Positions 8,914 through 18,552 of a stretch of 64,000 bases of DNA are shown one piece after another. The stretch's first letter is position 1; each line of letters opens with the position of its first letter. The stretch spans positions 186,001 to 250,000 of the forward strand of contig JAURHD010000002.1 in NCBI GenBank assembly GCA_030833445.1, in the 5' to 3' direction. Both the position numbers and the translations under genes were made by a program. This DNA is from Cephaloticoccus sp. (GTDB lineage Bacteria > Verrucomicrobiota > Verrucomicrobiia > Opitutales > Opitutaceae). A model generated the notes under the pieces. The model did no database searches and was not told the origin of the DNA. It was given only the letters and a program-made list of their open reading frames with translations.

Positions 8914-10197
8914 CTAGTTGAGATTGGCGGTGCTGGCCAGGTTGCGCACCAAGTGTTCGAATTGTTCCCCCCGATCTTCGTAGCTTTGAAACATATCGAA
9001 ACTCGCGAAACCCGGACTCAGCAAAACATGCTCCCCTTTTTTGGCCATGGCCACGGCTTGCTGCAATGCTGCATCCAGACTATCGTGGATTTGGTGCAAA
9101 ATATTTTGGGCCTCACAGGCCGCCGCCAAGGCTTGCCGGGTTTCCCCGATCAGATGGATCGACTGGACCGCCCCGCCAATCCGGCCCACAAAGCCGGACA
9201 CGTCGCCTCCTTTGGATTTTCCTCCCAAAATCAAATGAACCGGGTCCTTGAACCCACCCAGTGCCGCTTCCACCGCATGAAAGTTAGTCGCTTTTGAGTC
9301 ATTCCAGAATGTTACTCCGTCGATTTGGCCGACTTGTGCCAACCGATGGCGCCCCAGACGGAAGGACTTGGCCGCGGCCAATAATTGTGACGGATCACGT
9401 TTGCTCAATTTCCACCAGGCAGACGCCAACAGGTAGTTCTCCCGCTGAGGATAATCGGCAAACACGGTCCCGGCCAAGGCGGCATCGACGGGTTGATTTT
9501 CCGTTTCAATCCAAGTGCTCATCGGCATGACAAAGTTAAATTTTCGGGCATGCCGGTAGACCGAGCTTCCGGCCAAGACGGCCGTGTCCGCCGTGCGCAC
9601 CACGAGTGCCCATTTGGCATTGAAATAGGCGTCCAGACTGACGTGACGGTCCAGATGATCTTCCGCGAAATTTGTCCACAAAACAGCATCTGCTTTGAAA
9701 TGCTGGATTGTCTCGGCCTGAAACGAACTGACTTCGCAGATTGCCAGATCATCGCCATTACCACCGGCAGTATCCGCCACCAACCTGGAAAAAGGCCGGC
9801 CAATATTTCCCACCGCGTGCGCCGTCTCCCATACATGTCGCAGGGCATGGGTTAGAAATTCCGTCAGGGTCGTCTTCCCATTGGTGCCGGTGATGGCAAT
9901 GATGCGCCCGCGCCAAAACAGCGCCGCGAAATCCAGCTCACTCATACATTCCAGCCCCGCCTCGCAAGCCGTCACCAGCCATGGATGGTTCGGCGCAAAC
10001 CCCGGGGAAAATATCACCAGCTTATGTGAGTTTGCCTTGGCTACTGAGAAGTGCACACCGTTTTGATCGTAAACTACGGCTGGCAAACCGAGGTTTCTCA
10101 TCAATGCCTGCAGTCCCTGCCCGCTGAGACCCGCGCCCAGAATTGCGACCGGTTTGGTCAGCGCACTTTGGAGAACAGCTGGAATACTCAACGGCAT
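8914..10197 (-). CDS. murD: UDP-N-acetylmuramoyl-L-alanine--D-glutamate ligase
   Basis: Cytoplasmic Mur ligase adding D-Glu to UDP-MurNAc-L-Ala. The N-terminal Rossmann region has AILGAGLSGQG (18-28), the P-loop is GTNGKTT (104-110), and WNDSKATN is the characteristic MurD motif in the C-terminal half. LSPGFASFDMFQSYEDRG near the end is the conserved MurD tail with SFD. 427 residues. ATG at 10197 follows the mraY stop by one base. Confidence 0.95.
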   Translation of the reverse strand: MPLSIPAVLQSALTKPVAILGAGLSGQGLQALMRNLGLPAVVYDQNGVHFSVAKANSHKLVIFSPGFAPNHPWLVTACEAGLECMSELDFAALFWRGRIIAITGTNGKTTLTEFLTHALRHVWETAHAVGNIGRPFSRLVADTAGGNGDDLAICEVSSFQAETIQHFKADAVLWTNFAEDHLDRHVSLDAYFNAKWALVVRTADTAVLAGSSVYRHARKFNFVMPMSTWIETENQPVDAALAGTVFADYPQRENYLLASAWWKLSKRDPSQLLAAAKSFRLGRHRLAQVGQIDGVTFWNDSKATNFHAVEAALGGFKDPVHLILGGKSKGGDVSGFVGRIGGAVQSIHLIGETRQALAAACEAQNILHQIHDSLDAALQQAVAMAKKGEHVLLSPGFASFDMFQSYEDRGEQFEHLVRNLASTANLN

Positions 10198-10198
10198 A

Positions 10199-11311
10199 TC
10201 AGCGAATTTTCAACGTGGCCAGACCCGCCAAGGCGAAGCCGAGTGACAATACCCAGAAACGCAACACGACCTTGGTCTCCGGCCAGCCCAGTTTTTGAAA
10301 ATGATGGTGAATGGGTGCCATCAGAAATATGCGTTGCCCCACCCCCGCGCGACGCTTGGTAAATTTAAACCAGCTGACCTGCATGATCACGGAGAGTGCC
10401 TCCATGACGAATACGCCGCCAACAATGATGAGCGTCACGGGTTGATGAATCATAAAGGCCATCACGCCAATCAATCCACCCAGAGCCAGCGAACCAGTAT
10501 CACCCATGAACACCTCCGCCGGGTGCGAATTATACCAAAGGAATGCCATGCAGGCCCCGATCAGCGCACCGCAGACAATCGTCAATTCACCTACTCCCGG
10601 GACATGGCTGATCAGTAGATAATCGGCAAATCTGACGTTGCCCGCTACATAGGCCATGATGCCAAACACCAGTGCGACGGAAATTGTGCAGCCAACGGCC
10701 AACCCATCCAGCCCATCGGTCAGGTTGATCGCGTTACTAAAGCCCACGATCCACAGGTAGATCATCACGAGCAAAAACCACCACGGCATGTAAGTGATTA
10801 CCGCCGATTTAAAGAATGGCACCCACAGTTCCCTGATTTTCAACGCGCTGTCGGGATGCCAGACCAGCACCCCCAACGCGACTAAGGTCGCCAATGACTG
10901 CCACGCGATCTTCTCTTTGGATGAAATGCCGTCCCGATTACGGTGGACCACCTTCAGATAATCGTCCCGCCAACCAGCCACGGTCAGGACCGTGTAAACA
11001 AACAAGGCCACGAACACCCATACGTTCGGCGTGGCCCATAGCACGGAACCTGTGAATACCGAAATAAAGATAATCAATCCGCCCATGGTGGGCGTGTTCT
11101 TCTTGTCAAACCGCTGCGCAAGATCACCCGTGCGGTCATCGTCGTAATGCTGTCCGAATTTCAAGGCGCGAAACCGCGCGATCAGCCACGGACCGATGAT
11201 GAATCCGATGATCAATGAAGTGCCGGCTCCCAGCACGGTGCGCACCGAAATATACCGCAGGAGACGCAACGGTCCGAAATAGTGTTCGTAGTCTGCGAGG
11301 TAACTAAGCAT
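10199..11311 (-). CDS. mraY: Phospho-MurNAc-pentapeptide transferase MraY
   Basis: Integral membrane enzyme that transfers phospho-MurNAc-pentapeptide to undecaprenyl phosphate, making lipid I. It has about ten hydrophobic segments; KKNTPTMGGLI (polyprenyl-phosphate transferase signature), WRDDYLK, NAINLTDGLDGLA with catalytic aspartates, and FMGDTGSLALGG are all present. MAPIHHHFQKLGW is the C-terminal His-rich loop typical of MraY. 370 residues. Its ATG overlaps the last 8 bases of murF. Confidence 0.96.
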   Translation of the reverse strand: MLSYLADYEHYFGPLRLLRYISVRTVLGAGTSLIIGFIIGPWLIARFRALKFGQHYDDDRTGDLAQRFDKKNTPTMGGLIIFISVFTGSVLWATPNVWVFVALFVYTVLTVAGWRDDYLKVVHRNRDGISSKEKIAWQSLATLVALGVLVWHPDSALKIRELWVPFFKSAVITYMPWWFLLVMIYLWIVGFSNAINLTDGLDGLAVGCTISVALVFGIMAYVAGNVRFADYLLISHVPGVGELTIVCGALIGACMAFLWYNSHPAEVFMGDTGSLALGGLIGVMAFMIHQPVTLIIVGGVFVMEALSVIMQVSWFKFTKRRAGVGQRIFLMAPIHHHFQKLGWPETKVVLRFWVLSLGFALAGLATLKIR

Positions 11312-12701
11312 GGGCGGCCTCCTTGGTGGTTTCCAACAGGGTTTCGAGCTGGTAACGGCGGCTACCCTTCAGAAATACCGCCCCATTAAAACCGGCGAGC
11401 TGGTCCCTGACCGCATCTAGTGTGCTGACGACATTGATTTGGTTCGCCCCAATGCCCGCTGCCCGGGCACCTTCAGCTACCCCCGTCGCGTGACTGCCAA
11501 TCACAAACAAGCGGTCCTGCGATCGCAGACGCAGGGAACGACCAAGCGCGCGGTGAAACATCTCAGATTCCGCGCCTAACTCTTCCATTCCACCCAGCAC
11601 CAAAATACGCGGCTGATCTGCCGGCGCGATGGCGTAAAATGCATCCAGCGCATCCGCCATCGAAGCAGGGTTCGCGTTGTAGCAATCTACGTAGAGCAGT
11701 TTGCCCCCCTCTCGGCGGAGTTCACCGCGCATCTTCGCCGCTGTCCAGTCCATCAAGCGCGTTTGGATCGCATCCCGGGTGACACCGAGCCAAAGCGCGG
11801 CACAAATCGCCAACACGGCGTTTTGCGCCATGCCATCCGTTACCCGCCGCAAGTTGAAAATAAGTGGTGGCGGCTTGCCATAGGCCAAGACAATCGCGGT
11901 TTGATCATCCCGATGAGTAATCGTGTAATACACCCGGTCATCATCCCATGGTTCCGGCCGGATCACATCCGCGCGTTCCACGACGATCCGCTTGCCCTTT
12001 AATTCTGCAAAGGGCGCAAATTGCTCACACTGCCATGGAAATAAGGATACCCCGTTCGGCCGAACCGACGCTGGCAACACCGCCTTTTCCTTCGCCACTC
12101 CTTCAATCGAACCAAGCGCGGCCACATGGGCTGGTGCGACCAAGGTCGTGATGGCAACATCCGGCACAATCATGCCCGCCAGCGGTGCCATGTCTCCCGG
12201 TTCACTGATGCCCGCCTCCACAACCGCGTAACGATGCCGATCTAGTTCCAACCGGGTCATGGTCAGGGGCACGCCGAGATGATTATTGAGGTTACCTTCC
12301 GTGGCGAGCACCCCTCCTTCCTCTCCGCCCAGTAATCGGGCGAGCAGATTCTTCGTCGAGGTTTTGCCGACACTTCCCGAGATACCAATCACCGAACCCG
12401 CAAAGGCCAAGCGGTGTTGCCGGGCGATGGTTTGAAAGGCCTGCAAAGGATCCGCCACCACCAGTTGCGGCAATTTCAACGCGGGGTTCGCGGTGGCCAC
12501 GATCGCCGCACTCGCTCCGGAAGTTTCTGCCGCCGGCAGGTAATCGTGCCCATCGCGCTGAGCCGTGCGCAGTGCGACAAACACCTGACCGGGTTTTAAC
12601 TGCCGACTATCGATCGTGAATCCCGCCAACGGCGCGACCGGAACCGTTGTCCAACGGCCTCCGGTCCATGCTGCCAATTGACTGGAGTCAAATCTTGTCA
12701 T
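11304..12701 (-). CDS. murF: UDP-MurNAc-tripeptide--D-alanyl-D-alanine ligase
   Basis: Mur ligase that adds the D-Ala-D-Ala made by Ddl. FTIDSRQLKPGQVFVAL is the N-terminal UDP-binding signature, GSVGKTSTK (109-117) is the P-loop, GNLNNHLGVPLT follows, and YNANPASM is the MurF C-terminal motif. 465 residues. Its ATG forms an ATGA overlap with the murE stop, and it terminates with TAG inside mraY. Confidence 0.95.
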   Translation of the reverse strand: MTRFDSSQLAAWTGGRWTTVPVAPLAGFTIDSRQLKPGQVFVALRTAQRDGHDYLPAAETSGASAAIVATANPALKLPQLVVADPLQAFQTIARQHRLAFAGSVIGISGSVGKTSTKNLLARLLGGEEGGVLATEGNLNNHLGVPLTMTRLELDRHRYAVVEAGISEPGDMAPLAGMIVPDVAITTLVAPAHVAALGSIEGVAKEKAVLPASVRPNGVSLFPWQCEQFAPFAELKGKRIVVERADVIRPEPWDDDRVYYTITHRDDQTAIVLAYGKPPPLIFNLRRVTDGMAQNAVLAICAALWLGVTRDAIQTRLMDWTAAKMRGELRREGGKLLYVDCYNANPASMADALDAFYAIAPADQPRILVLGGMEELGAESEMFHRALGRSLRLRSQDRLFVIGSHATGVAEGARAAGIGANQINVVSTLDAVRDQLAGFNGAVFLKGSRRYQLETLLETTKEAAHA

Positions 12702-14287
12702 CTGGGCTTGAGGGTCTTGATCCCGATCAATTCACGCACAACTTGGCGGTCATCAAACGGGATAACCGTATCGGCAAACTCCTGATAGCTTTCATGCCCT
12801 TTGCCCGCTATGAGCAGACAATCACCCGGCTTGCACGTATCCAACGCCAGACTGATTGCCCGCCGCCGATCATCGATCCACGTGATTTTCTCCGGCTTCG
12901 ACACGCCGGTCTTCATATCATCAAAGATCTGAGCCAAGGCCTCTCCGCGAGGATTGTCCGCGGTGGCAAAGGCAAAGTCCGCGTATTGCTGCACGGCCGC
13001 CGTCATCATGGGGCGTTTCGAGCGGTCCCGTTTCCCGCCACAACCAAACACCACCAATAATCGACCCGGTGTAATCACGCGCAACATGCTCAGTGCGTTG
13101 TTCAAGGCATCGTCCGTATGGGCATAGTCTACCAAAACATTGTAGTCCTTGCCTTCCTCGATGCGCTCCATGCGACCCGGCACCCCTTTGAATGCAGCCA
13201 AGCGCGCGATAAATTTCCGTGGATCCCGGCCGAGACTCCAGGCCGTCGCGATCGCAGCCAACAGGTTGCTCACATTGTAGCGTCCAATCAGGGGAGAATC
13301 GACATCCATGCTCCCGTCCGGCCAGACCAAGCGGAAGGTGGTGTTCTTGAAATTCAATTGGAGATTTTCAGCCCGCACCAGGGCTTGCGCATTTTCCCCA
13401 AACGTCACCGTGCGCACTTCAGCGGGAATCATCCCGACCAGCCGATTGCCATAGGAATCATCCAGATTGATGACCGCGACCTTGGGCTTGGTCCCCATTT
13501 CACCCGTAAATAGCCGCGACTTGACCCCGAAATAGGCCTCCAGGGTTTCATGGTAATCAAGGTGATCGCGAGTGAGATTGGTGAAGACCGCGACCGCGAA
13601 TTCCAGACCCAGCACCCGCGCCTGATCAATACCATGCGAGCTGACCTCCATCACCGCGTGTTGGCAATTTGCGGCGCGCATCTGCGCCATCATGCCGTAT
13701 ATATCGACGGATTCAGGTGTAGTGCGGAAGGACGGCACCGTGCGTGATCCCAAATCGTAATTGATCGTGCCAATCAGCCCCACCCGCTTTTCCGCATCCA
13801 GCAAATGCTTGATCAGATGCGTCACGGTCGTCTTGCCGTTGGTGCCGGTCACACCAATCACATCGAGCTCGCGATCCGGAAATTTGTAATAGCGCTGCGC
13901 GATCCGCGCCAGCGCGGCCCGGGGATCCGCAACTTGAATGAAAGTAACCTTGGCCGGGGTGACGGAGGGCAACCGATTGGTGACCACCGCCACAGCGCCG
14001 CGTGCCACCGCCTCATCGACAAAACTAGCGCCATCGGCCCGCCGGCCCGGCAAGGCGAAGAAGAGCGTGCCCGGCACGACCCGACGACTGTCCATCACCA
14101 ACCCGGAAATCGGACGATCGAGCGATCCCTTCACCGCTAAAATTTCACCAGATTCAAAGTAGTCGGAAAGTTTTGGAGCCATTTTAAATACGCGATTGCG
14201 AAGTTGGGTTTCACGACGGGTCCGGCGAATCGGTCGCGGCGCGAAGGCATGAATCAGGGAATAGTCTTGGGTTAGATAGCCGATCAT
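12698..14287 (-). CDS. murE: UDP-MurNAc-L-Ala-D-Glu--2,6-diaminopimelate ligase
   Basis: Mur ligase adding the third stem residue. GLVMDSRRVVPGTLFFALPG is the N-terminal signature, GVTGTNGKTTVTHL the P-loop region, and DYAHTDDALNNAL the central-domain motif. The substrate loop reads DNPRGE, which is the meso-diaminopimelate signature; lysA in this window acts on the same compound. The ATG at 14287 forms an ATGA overlap with the upstream PBP stop and has an AAAGGA ribosome site, so the 529-residue form is chosen; an internal ATG at 14182 would remove a basic 35-residue N-terminal extension and is a realistic alternative. Confidence 0.94.
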   Translation of the reverse strand: MIGYLTQDYSLIHAFAPRPIRRTRRETQLRNRVFKMAPKLSDYFESGEILAVKGSLDRPISGLVMDSRRVVPGTLFFALPGRRADGASFVDEAVARGAVAVVTNRLPSVTPAKVTFIQVADPRAALARIAQRYYKFPDRELDVIGVTGTNGKTTVTHLIKHLLDAEKRVGLIGTINYDLGSRTVPSFRTTPESVDIYGMMAQMRAANCQHAVMEVSSHGIDQARVLGLEFAVAVFTNLTRDHLDYHETLEAYFGVKSRLFTGEMGTKPKVAVINLDDSYGNRLVGMIPAEVRTVTFGENAQALVRAENLQLNFKNTTFRLVWPDGSMDVDSPLIGRYNVSNLLAAIATAWSLGRDPRKFIARLAAFKGVPGRMERIEEGKDYNVLVDYAHTDDALNNALSMLRVITPGRLLVVFGCGGKRDRSKRPMMTAAVQQYADFAFATADNPRGEALAQIFDDMKTGVSKPEKITWIDDRRRAISLALDTCKPGDCLLIAGKGHESYQEFADTVIPFDDRQVVRELIGIKTLKPR

Positions 14288-16206
14288 CGTGGATTTCCTT
14301 TCATGGCCACCAGATTGCGGCCGATCCCGATGGGCGGTTTGATGTCGAGATATTGAATGAGTTGTTCACCGATGCGCTTGAATGAAGGTGCGCCAACCAC
14401 TCGACCGTAGGCATTGCCAGTCGACACCTTGGCGTTGTCCACAATTACAGAGATCACGACTTCCGGCTTACTGGCGGGAAAGAAGCCGACAAAGGAACCC
14501 ACGTGATTCCGGCTGGAATAAACGCCGTTGATCAATTTCTGGGCGGTGCCGGTCTTACCCGCGACCTCGTAGCCGGGAATCGCGCCTTCAATAGCCGTGC
14601 CGCCTTCGCGCACAACCCCTTCAAGCATCTTCGCAACTTCCTTGGCGGTCTGCGTGCTGATCACCCGGCGACGGGAAATGGTGTCGAAGCTGTAGACCGT
14701 TTCCCCGGATGCATCGCGAATTTGCTTGATGATTTGTGGACGCAACAGCAACCCACCGCTCGCGATCGTGCCCATTGCGTAGTGAATTTGCAGTGGCGTG
14801 GCCGAAATGCTGTAACCGGCGGGAATGCGGGTGATATCAATGCCGCTCCATTTTTTCACCGGATTGAGAAGCCCGGAAATTTCACCGCCGAATGGGAACC
14901 CGGCTTTTTCGCCAAAGCCGAAGGCCCGCGCATAGTCATAGAGCCGCTGTTCGCCCAAGACCATGCCCAGTTGGGCGGCTCCGACGTTGCTCGAATGGCT
15001 GATGATTTCTGTAACGCTCAGGTGATGGTCATAGTGGTGGTCATCCGGCATGAACTTACGCACCGCACCCTTGTATTCGATTGAACTCAAGGTGCAGTCG
15101 AAGCGTGTATTGGGCCGCACGAGTCCTTCGTTCAGTGCGCCGGATGCCGGCACAATCTTGAAAGTCGAACCCGGATCCAGCTGATCCGTAATGGCAAAAT
15201 TACGCTGCACGCTCAACGGCGCCTTGCTGTATTTGTTGAGGTCAAAGCTCGGGTAATTGCCCATCGCGAGGATGAAGCCGGTGCGGGCATCACTCACAAT
15301 GATCGTGGCCTTGTCCGGGCTGAACTTCTTCGCGATCGCCGCCAGCTCTTCCTCGACCATGTGCTGGATGATGATGTCGGTCGAAAGCACGACATTGAAG
15401 CCATCGACCGGCTGCACCTCACGCGTGCGAAACTGGGCCAACTCGCGCCGCTTGCCGTCCCGTTCACCCTCGCGCCAACCGTCCTGGCCGCGCAGATAAA
15501 AATCAGCATAACTCTCCACCCCAGCGGCGGCGACACCGGCTTTGTTCACATAGCCCACGAGGTGCGCCGCGAGTGAATTGTGTGGATACACGCGCCGGAA
15601 AACCCGATTGCCATAAACTCCCTTGATCTTGAGTGCCGTGATCTTGTCGTAGGTCGTCTCGTCGATGTCCTCCCGAATCTTGGCCCAGCGAATGGAGCGC
15701 TCCTGGGTTGGGCCATCGGCATCATCCAGCACTTCCTCGGGCCCATCCGCGGCGTCATCCTCATCCGTGACCACGGGTTCAGTTTGCTGGACGCTGAATA
15801 CCACCTTCGCGGACGCATCTCCGCCTTGCTTGCTCGTGGCGTCTTCCGTCCGCACAGTGCGAGTCTTGTTCGTAAATAGACGCTCGATTTTGGCCAAGGG
15901 CAAACCGGTCAGGGTCGCCAGTTCCGGCCACTTGATCCGATCCTCCTCCACCACCGCCTGTGGATCCACGCCCACGATATACATCGACTGATTGGCCGCG
16001 AGCAGGTGCCCGTGCGTATCATAAATCACTCCTCGACGTGCCGGCTCTACGATCACTTGCCGCCGGACTTGCTCGATATAGCCGAGCAGCTTCCCGCGAT
16101 CAATTACATGCAGGAAGACCAACCGCGTGCCGATCCCTGCGAGACACAGGAAGACGCCGGCTGAGAGCAGGAAAATGCGGTAGGTGGATGCAAAGCCTTT
16201 GGACAT
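14284..16206 (-). CDS. ftsI: Division-type class B penicillin-binding protein (FtsI/PBP3-like transpeptidase)
   Basis: Periplasmic transpeptidase anchored by one N-terminal helix (about 10-32), which cross-links septal peptidoglycan with FtsW. Active-site motifs are STFK (347-350), SSN (405-407) and KTGT (551-554). The pedestal domain contains an unusual acidic, probably flexible insert (about 122-170, many D and E residues). No PASTA domain follows the transpeptidase domain. 640 residues. ATG lies 6 bases after the ftsL stop. Confidence 0.94.
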   Translation of the reverse strand: MSKGFASTYRIFLLSAGVFLCLAGIGTRLVFLHVIDRGKLLGYIEQVRRQVIVEPARRGVIYDTHGHLLAANQSMYIVGVDPQAVVEEDRIKWPELATLTGLPLAKIERLFTNKTRTVRTEDATSKQGGDASAKVVFSVQQTEPVVTDEDDAADGPEEVLDDADGPTQERSIRWAKIREDIDETTYDKITALKIKGVYGNRVFRRVYPHNSLAAHLVGYVNKAGVAAAGVESYADFYLRGQDGWREGERDGKRRELAQFRTREVQPVDGFNVVLSTDIIIQHMVEEELAAIAKKFSPDKATIIVSDARTGFILAMGNYPSFDLNKYSKAPLSVQRNFAITDQLDPGSTFKIVPASGALNEGLVRPNTRFDCTLSSIEYKGAVRKFMPDDHHYDHHLSVTEIISHSSNVGAAQLGMVLGEQRLYDYARAFGFGEKAGFPFGGEISGLLNPVKKWSGIDITRIPAGYSISATPLQIHYAMGTIASGGLLLRPQIIKQIRDASGETVYSFDTISRRRVISTQTAKEVAKMLEGVVREGGTAIEGAIPGYEVAGKTGTAQKLINGVYSSRNHVGSFVGFFPASKPEVVISVIVDNAKVSTGNAYGRVVGAPSFKRIGEQLIQYLDIKPPIGIGRNLVAMKGNPR

Positions 16207-16212
16207 TTAGCG

Positions 16213-16605
16213 TCAGCGCCGGAGCGCCACTTGGAAGGAAACGGTTGATACAGCTGCGTCGGAGAAAAGTCCGCGGTTATGCTTGGCGGCGAGACGCATG
16301 ATCGGATCCTCATCGATGTAGGCAGTCTGCTGTGGAATGGGCGGCACAAGACCCAGTTTCCACTGGTCATTGAGCAGCTTGAGGATGGCCGGATCCTGTG
16401 CGCGCTCAATCGCCGCGTGGGTCTCGTTGATCTGGCGCTCCACTTCGGTGAGCTTGGCATCAAGCACCTTGGCCGAGTTGGCGGTGAGCGATATCTGGTG
16501 ACGCATCCAGACGGTGCCCAAACCGATGGAGCCACTGAAGCAAAACATAACCAGCGTATAGACCAGCAACTGGTTCACAAAGGCGTGGGTATCTTTCTTA
16601 TGCAT
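16213..16605 (-). CDS. ftsL: FtsL-like bitopic division protein
   Basis: A 130-residue protein with a short polar N-terminus, one transmembrane helix (about 12-34) and then a periplasmic stretch of heptad-like hydrophobics (KVLDAKLTEVERQINETHAAIERA) predicted to form a coiled coil. Size, topology and position between rsmH and the division PBP are those of FtsL. Sequence similarity in this family is poor, so the name rests on architecture and location. Confidence 0.75.
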   Translation of the reverse strand: MHKKDTHAFVNQLLVYTLVMFCFSGSIGLGTVWMRHQISLTANSAKVLDAKLTEVERQINETHAAIERAQDPAILKLLNDQWKLGLVPPIPQQTAYIDEDPIMRLAAKHNRGLFSDAAVSTVSFQVALRR

Positions 16606-16617
16606 GGTGTGACGGGA

Positions 16618-17538
16618 TCAAAGTTTACGCAGGGCGCGCAGTTTCGCGGAGCGACTGCGGGGATTGACGGCGAGTTCATCATCGCCGGGGGTGAGTGGTT
16701 TGCGGGTCAGCGGCTCGGCAAATTTTTCGCGCAGATCCTGCGGCCGGGAATCGTTGGCCGATTCGGGCTGGCCGCACATCCGCCGGAAGAATTGTTTGAC
16801 CGGCCGATCCTCAAGAGAGTGAAAACTGATCATCACCAATACCCCGCCCGGGGCTAGTTTCTCAAAGGCGGCCGGCAAGGCGCGTTCGATCGCCCCGATT
16901 TCATCGTTCACGGCAATCCGTATGCCTTGGAACGCACGCGTGGCCGGGTGGATTTTCATCGTGTGCCTCACCCGGGCCGGGATGGCATTGGCAATCAGTT
17001 CGGCCAGGGAGACGGTGCGTGACAGGGCGCCGGTGCCACGGGCAGCCATGATGGCCGAGCTGACACGACGCCAAAGTTTCTCTTCACCGAAATCACGAAT
17101 CGCCCGGACCAGCATCGCCTCCGTAGCCGTTTCCAACCACTGTGATGCGGGCACACCGTGCCGTGGATCCATGCGCATGTCGGCCGGCGCATCATGCCGG
17201 AAGGAGAAACCGCGTTCGGTTTCGTCCAACTGAAAGGAGGAAACCCCGAGATCGAACAAGATACCGTCGAAATCGCTGATCGGCAGTTCACTCAAACGGC
17301 CAAAATCACGATCGATCAAGGTGAAGTGATCAGGAAAGTCCGCCTGCAATTCCGCCGCCCGGGGCTGGGCCGCCGGATCGCGATCCAGCGCCGTCACCTG
17401 CACGCCCGGAGCCGAGCTCAGCATGGCCCGGGTGTGTCCGCCGCCGCCGAAAGTGCAGTCGAGATAACTGCCGCCAGTTCGCGGCGCCAGCAATTCCAAC
17501 ACCTCGGGCAGCATGACAGGCTGGTGTCCGGGTTTCAT
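16618..17538 (-). CDS. rsmH: 16S rRNA (cytosine-1402-N4)-methyltransferase RsmH
   Basis: SAM-dependent methyltransferase (MraW) that modifies C1402 of 16S rRNA. The N-terminus [15 protein letters not shown], the SAM loop [25 protein letters not shown], and the late [18 protein letters not shown] are family signatures. The ATG at 17538 has an AAGGA site 8 bases upstream and gives 306 residues, the usual size. An earlier ATG at 17574 would overlap the preceding small ORF and add 12 residues. Confidence 0.95.
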   Translation of the reverse strand: MKPGHQPVMLPEVLELLAPRTGGSYLDCTFGGGGHTRAMLSSAPGVQVTALDRDPAAQPRAAELQADFPDHFTLIDRDFGRLSELPISDFDGILFDLGVSSFQLDETERGFSFRHDAPADMRMDPRHGVPASQWLETATEAMLVRAIRDFGEEKLWRRVSSAIMAARGTGALSRTVSLAELIANAIPARVRHTMKIHPATRAFQGIRIAVNDEIGAIERALPAAFEKLAPGGVLVMISFHSLEDRPVKQFFRRMCGQPESANDSRPQDLREKFAEPLTRKPLTPGDDELAVNPRSRSAKLRALRKL

Positions 17539-17554
17539 CGTGAATCCTTGAGTC

Positions 17555-17776
17555 TCAATGAGCGCAGCGCACATCGGACTTCCCCCGGTTTGAAAGTTTG
17601 GTGGTGAGAGCCCCGGCCAGTTTGACCCGCAGCCTTGGCATCAGGGCGCTGCGGGAAAATGCCACACCCTCACCCGCCGCATCGAGCCAGGCCGAGCAAC
17701 TCGAGCGCGACAACAGGGCCAGCGTCGCCTTGCGCATGGCCATTCGCGAAGGTGAAACTTTAGGCGCGTAGTGCAT
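17555..17776 (-). CDS. Small unknown ORF between mraZ and rsmH
   Basis: A 73-codon frame starting 4 bases after the mraZ stop and ending 16 bases before the rsmH start. The product is basic (many R and K), rich in Ala, Leu and Ser, and has no clear transmembrane helix or domain. Its tight fit between two co-directional genes suggests translation coupling to mraZ. No distinct ribosome site is visible. I do not recognise the family; it could also be a spacer frame open by chance in GC-rich DNA. Confidence 0.45.
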   Translation of the reverse strand: MHYAPKVSPSRMAMRKATLALLSRSSCSAWLDAAGEGVAFSRSALMPRLRVKLAGALTTKLSNRGKSDVRCAH

Positions 17777-17780
17777 CGGC

Positions 17781-18233
17781 TTAGATTCCGAGACGGCGCA
17801 TCAGATCGCCGAAATTCTCGCCAGAGGTGCGCGCCTCGACCTTCGTCCAGCGCTCCGGGTTGTAGATATTAAACTTCGTCAGGCCGCCCACGAGCACGGC
17901 CTCCTTGGTAATATTGGAGTGCATCAGCAGCTCCGGGCTCAGGTTCATGCGGCCCGACTTGTCGAACCACAGTGAATGGGTCTGAGAGAAAAACCGGGAC
18001 ACAAAGTCTTGTCCGGCACCATCACTCAACGCCATGCCGGCAATTTTCGCCCGCAGCTTCTCCACCTCGGACGGCGGCAACACCGCGATGTAACCGTCCG
18101 GATGCGGGGTAGCCAGAAATGCATCTTCCGCACTGTGCGCATAACGCCACGCCGACGGAATCGTCAGACGATTCTTATCGTCCAACGCATGCCTAAAAAG
18201 GCCGGTATAGAGCGGTGGTTGGGACTGCGACAT
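17781..18233 (-). CDS. mraZ: Transcriptional regulator / division-cluster protein MraZ
   Basis: AbrB-fold DNA-binding protein that forms a ring and represses the dcw promoter in studied species. The start YTGLFRHALDDKNRLTIPSAWR carries the first D-x-K/N-R-hydrophobic repeat and MNLSPELL the second (with GRMNL). The ATG at 18233 gives 150 residues. An upstream frame start at 18275 would run through the direct repeats described separately, so it is rejected. First gene of the dcw operon. Confidence 0.92.
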   Translation of the reverse strand: MSQSQPPLYTGLFRHALDDKNRLTIPSAWRYAHSAEDAFLATPHPDGYIAVLPPSEVEKLRAKIAGMALSDGAGQDFVSRFFSQTHSLWFDKSGRMNLSPELLMHSNITKEAVLVGGLTKFNIYNPERWTKVEARTSGENFGDLMRRLGI

Positions 18234-18254
18234 GGGGATATCGGGGCATCTGCG

Positions 18255-18289
18255 CCCCAAAGTGCCCCACTTCATCCCTTTTTACCCCA
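18255..18289 (-). promoter_or_regulatory. Putative MraZ operator: four direct repeats at exact 10-bp spacing
   Basis: On the minus strand, reading toward mraZ, the repeats are TGGGG (18289-18285), AGGGA (18279-18275), TGGGG (18269-18265) and TGGGG (18259-18255). The period is exactly 10 bp, and they end 21 bp before the mraZ ATG. Known MraZ sites are three or four TGGG-type direct repeats spaced by one helical turn upstream of mraZ, so this is probably the autoregulatory site of the whole dcw operon. A TTGACG hexamer (18299-18294) just upstream could be a -35 element, but I see no convincing -10. Confidence 0.75.
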
Positions 18290-18552
18290 CAACCGTCAAG
18301 ACAAGATGCGTCAAAATAGCGCGAATTTATTCACAGGTTATTCCGATCCCGTTCCCGTTCACTTACTCTGGATTTCAGCCTCTCCGCAAAAAAGGCCTGA
18401 TTGGGGCGGCAAAAAATCCCGTCACAGATTTCTGCGGTATAGTCTAAGAAGGCCTTGTGTTCATGCGTTGGCTGTTAACTCAACCCGCGAAAACGCTCCG
18501 CATTCGGGGCCTTACAACGAATCACCCATTCACCACCCTGATACCCAAGCCC

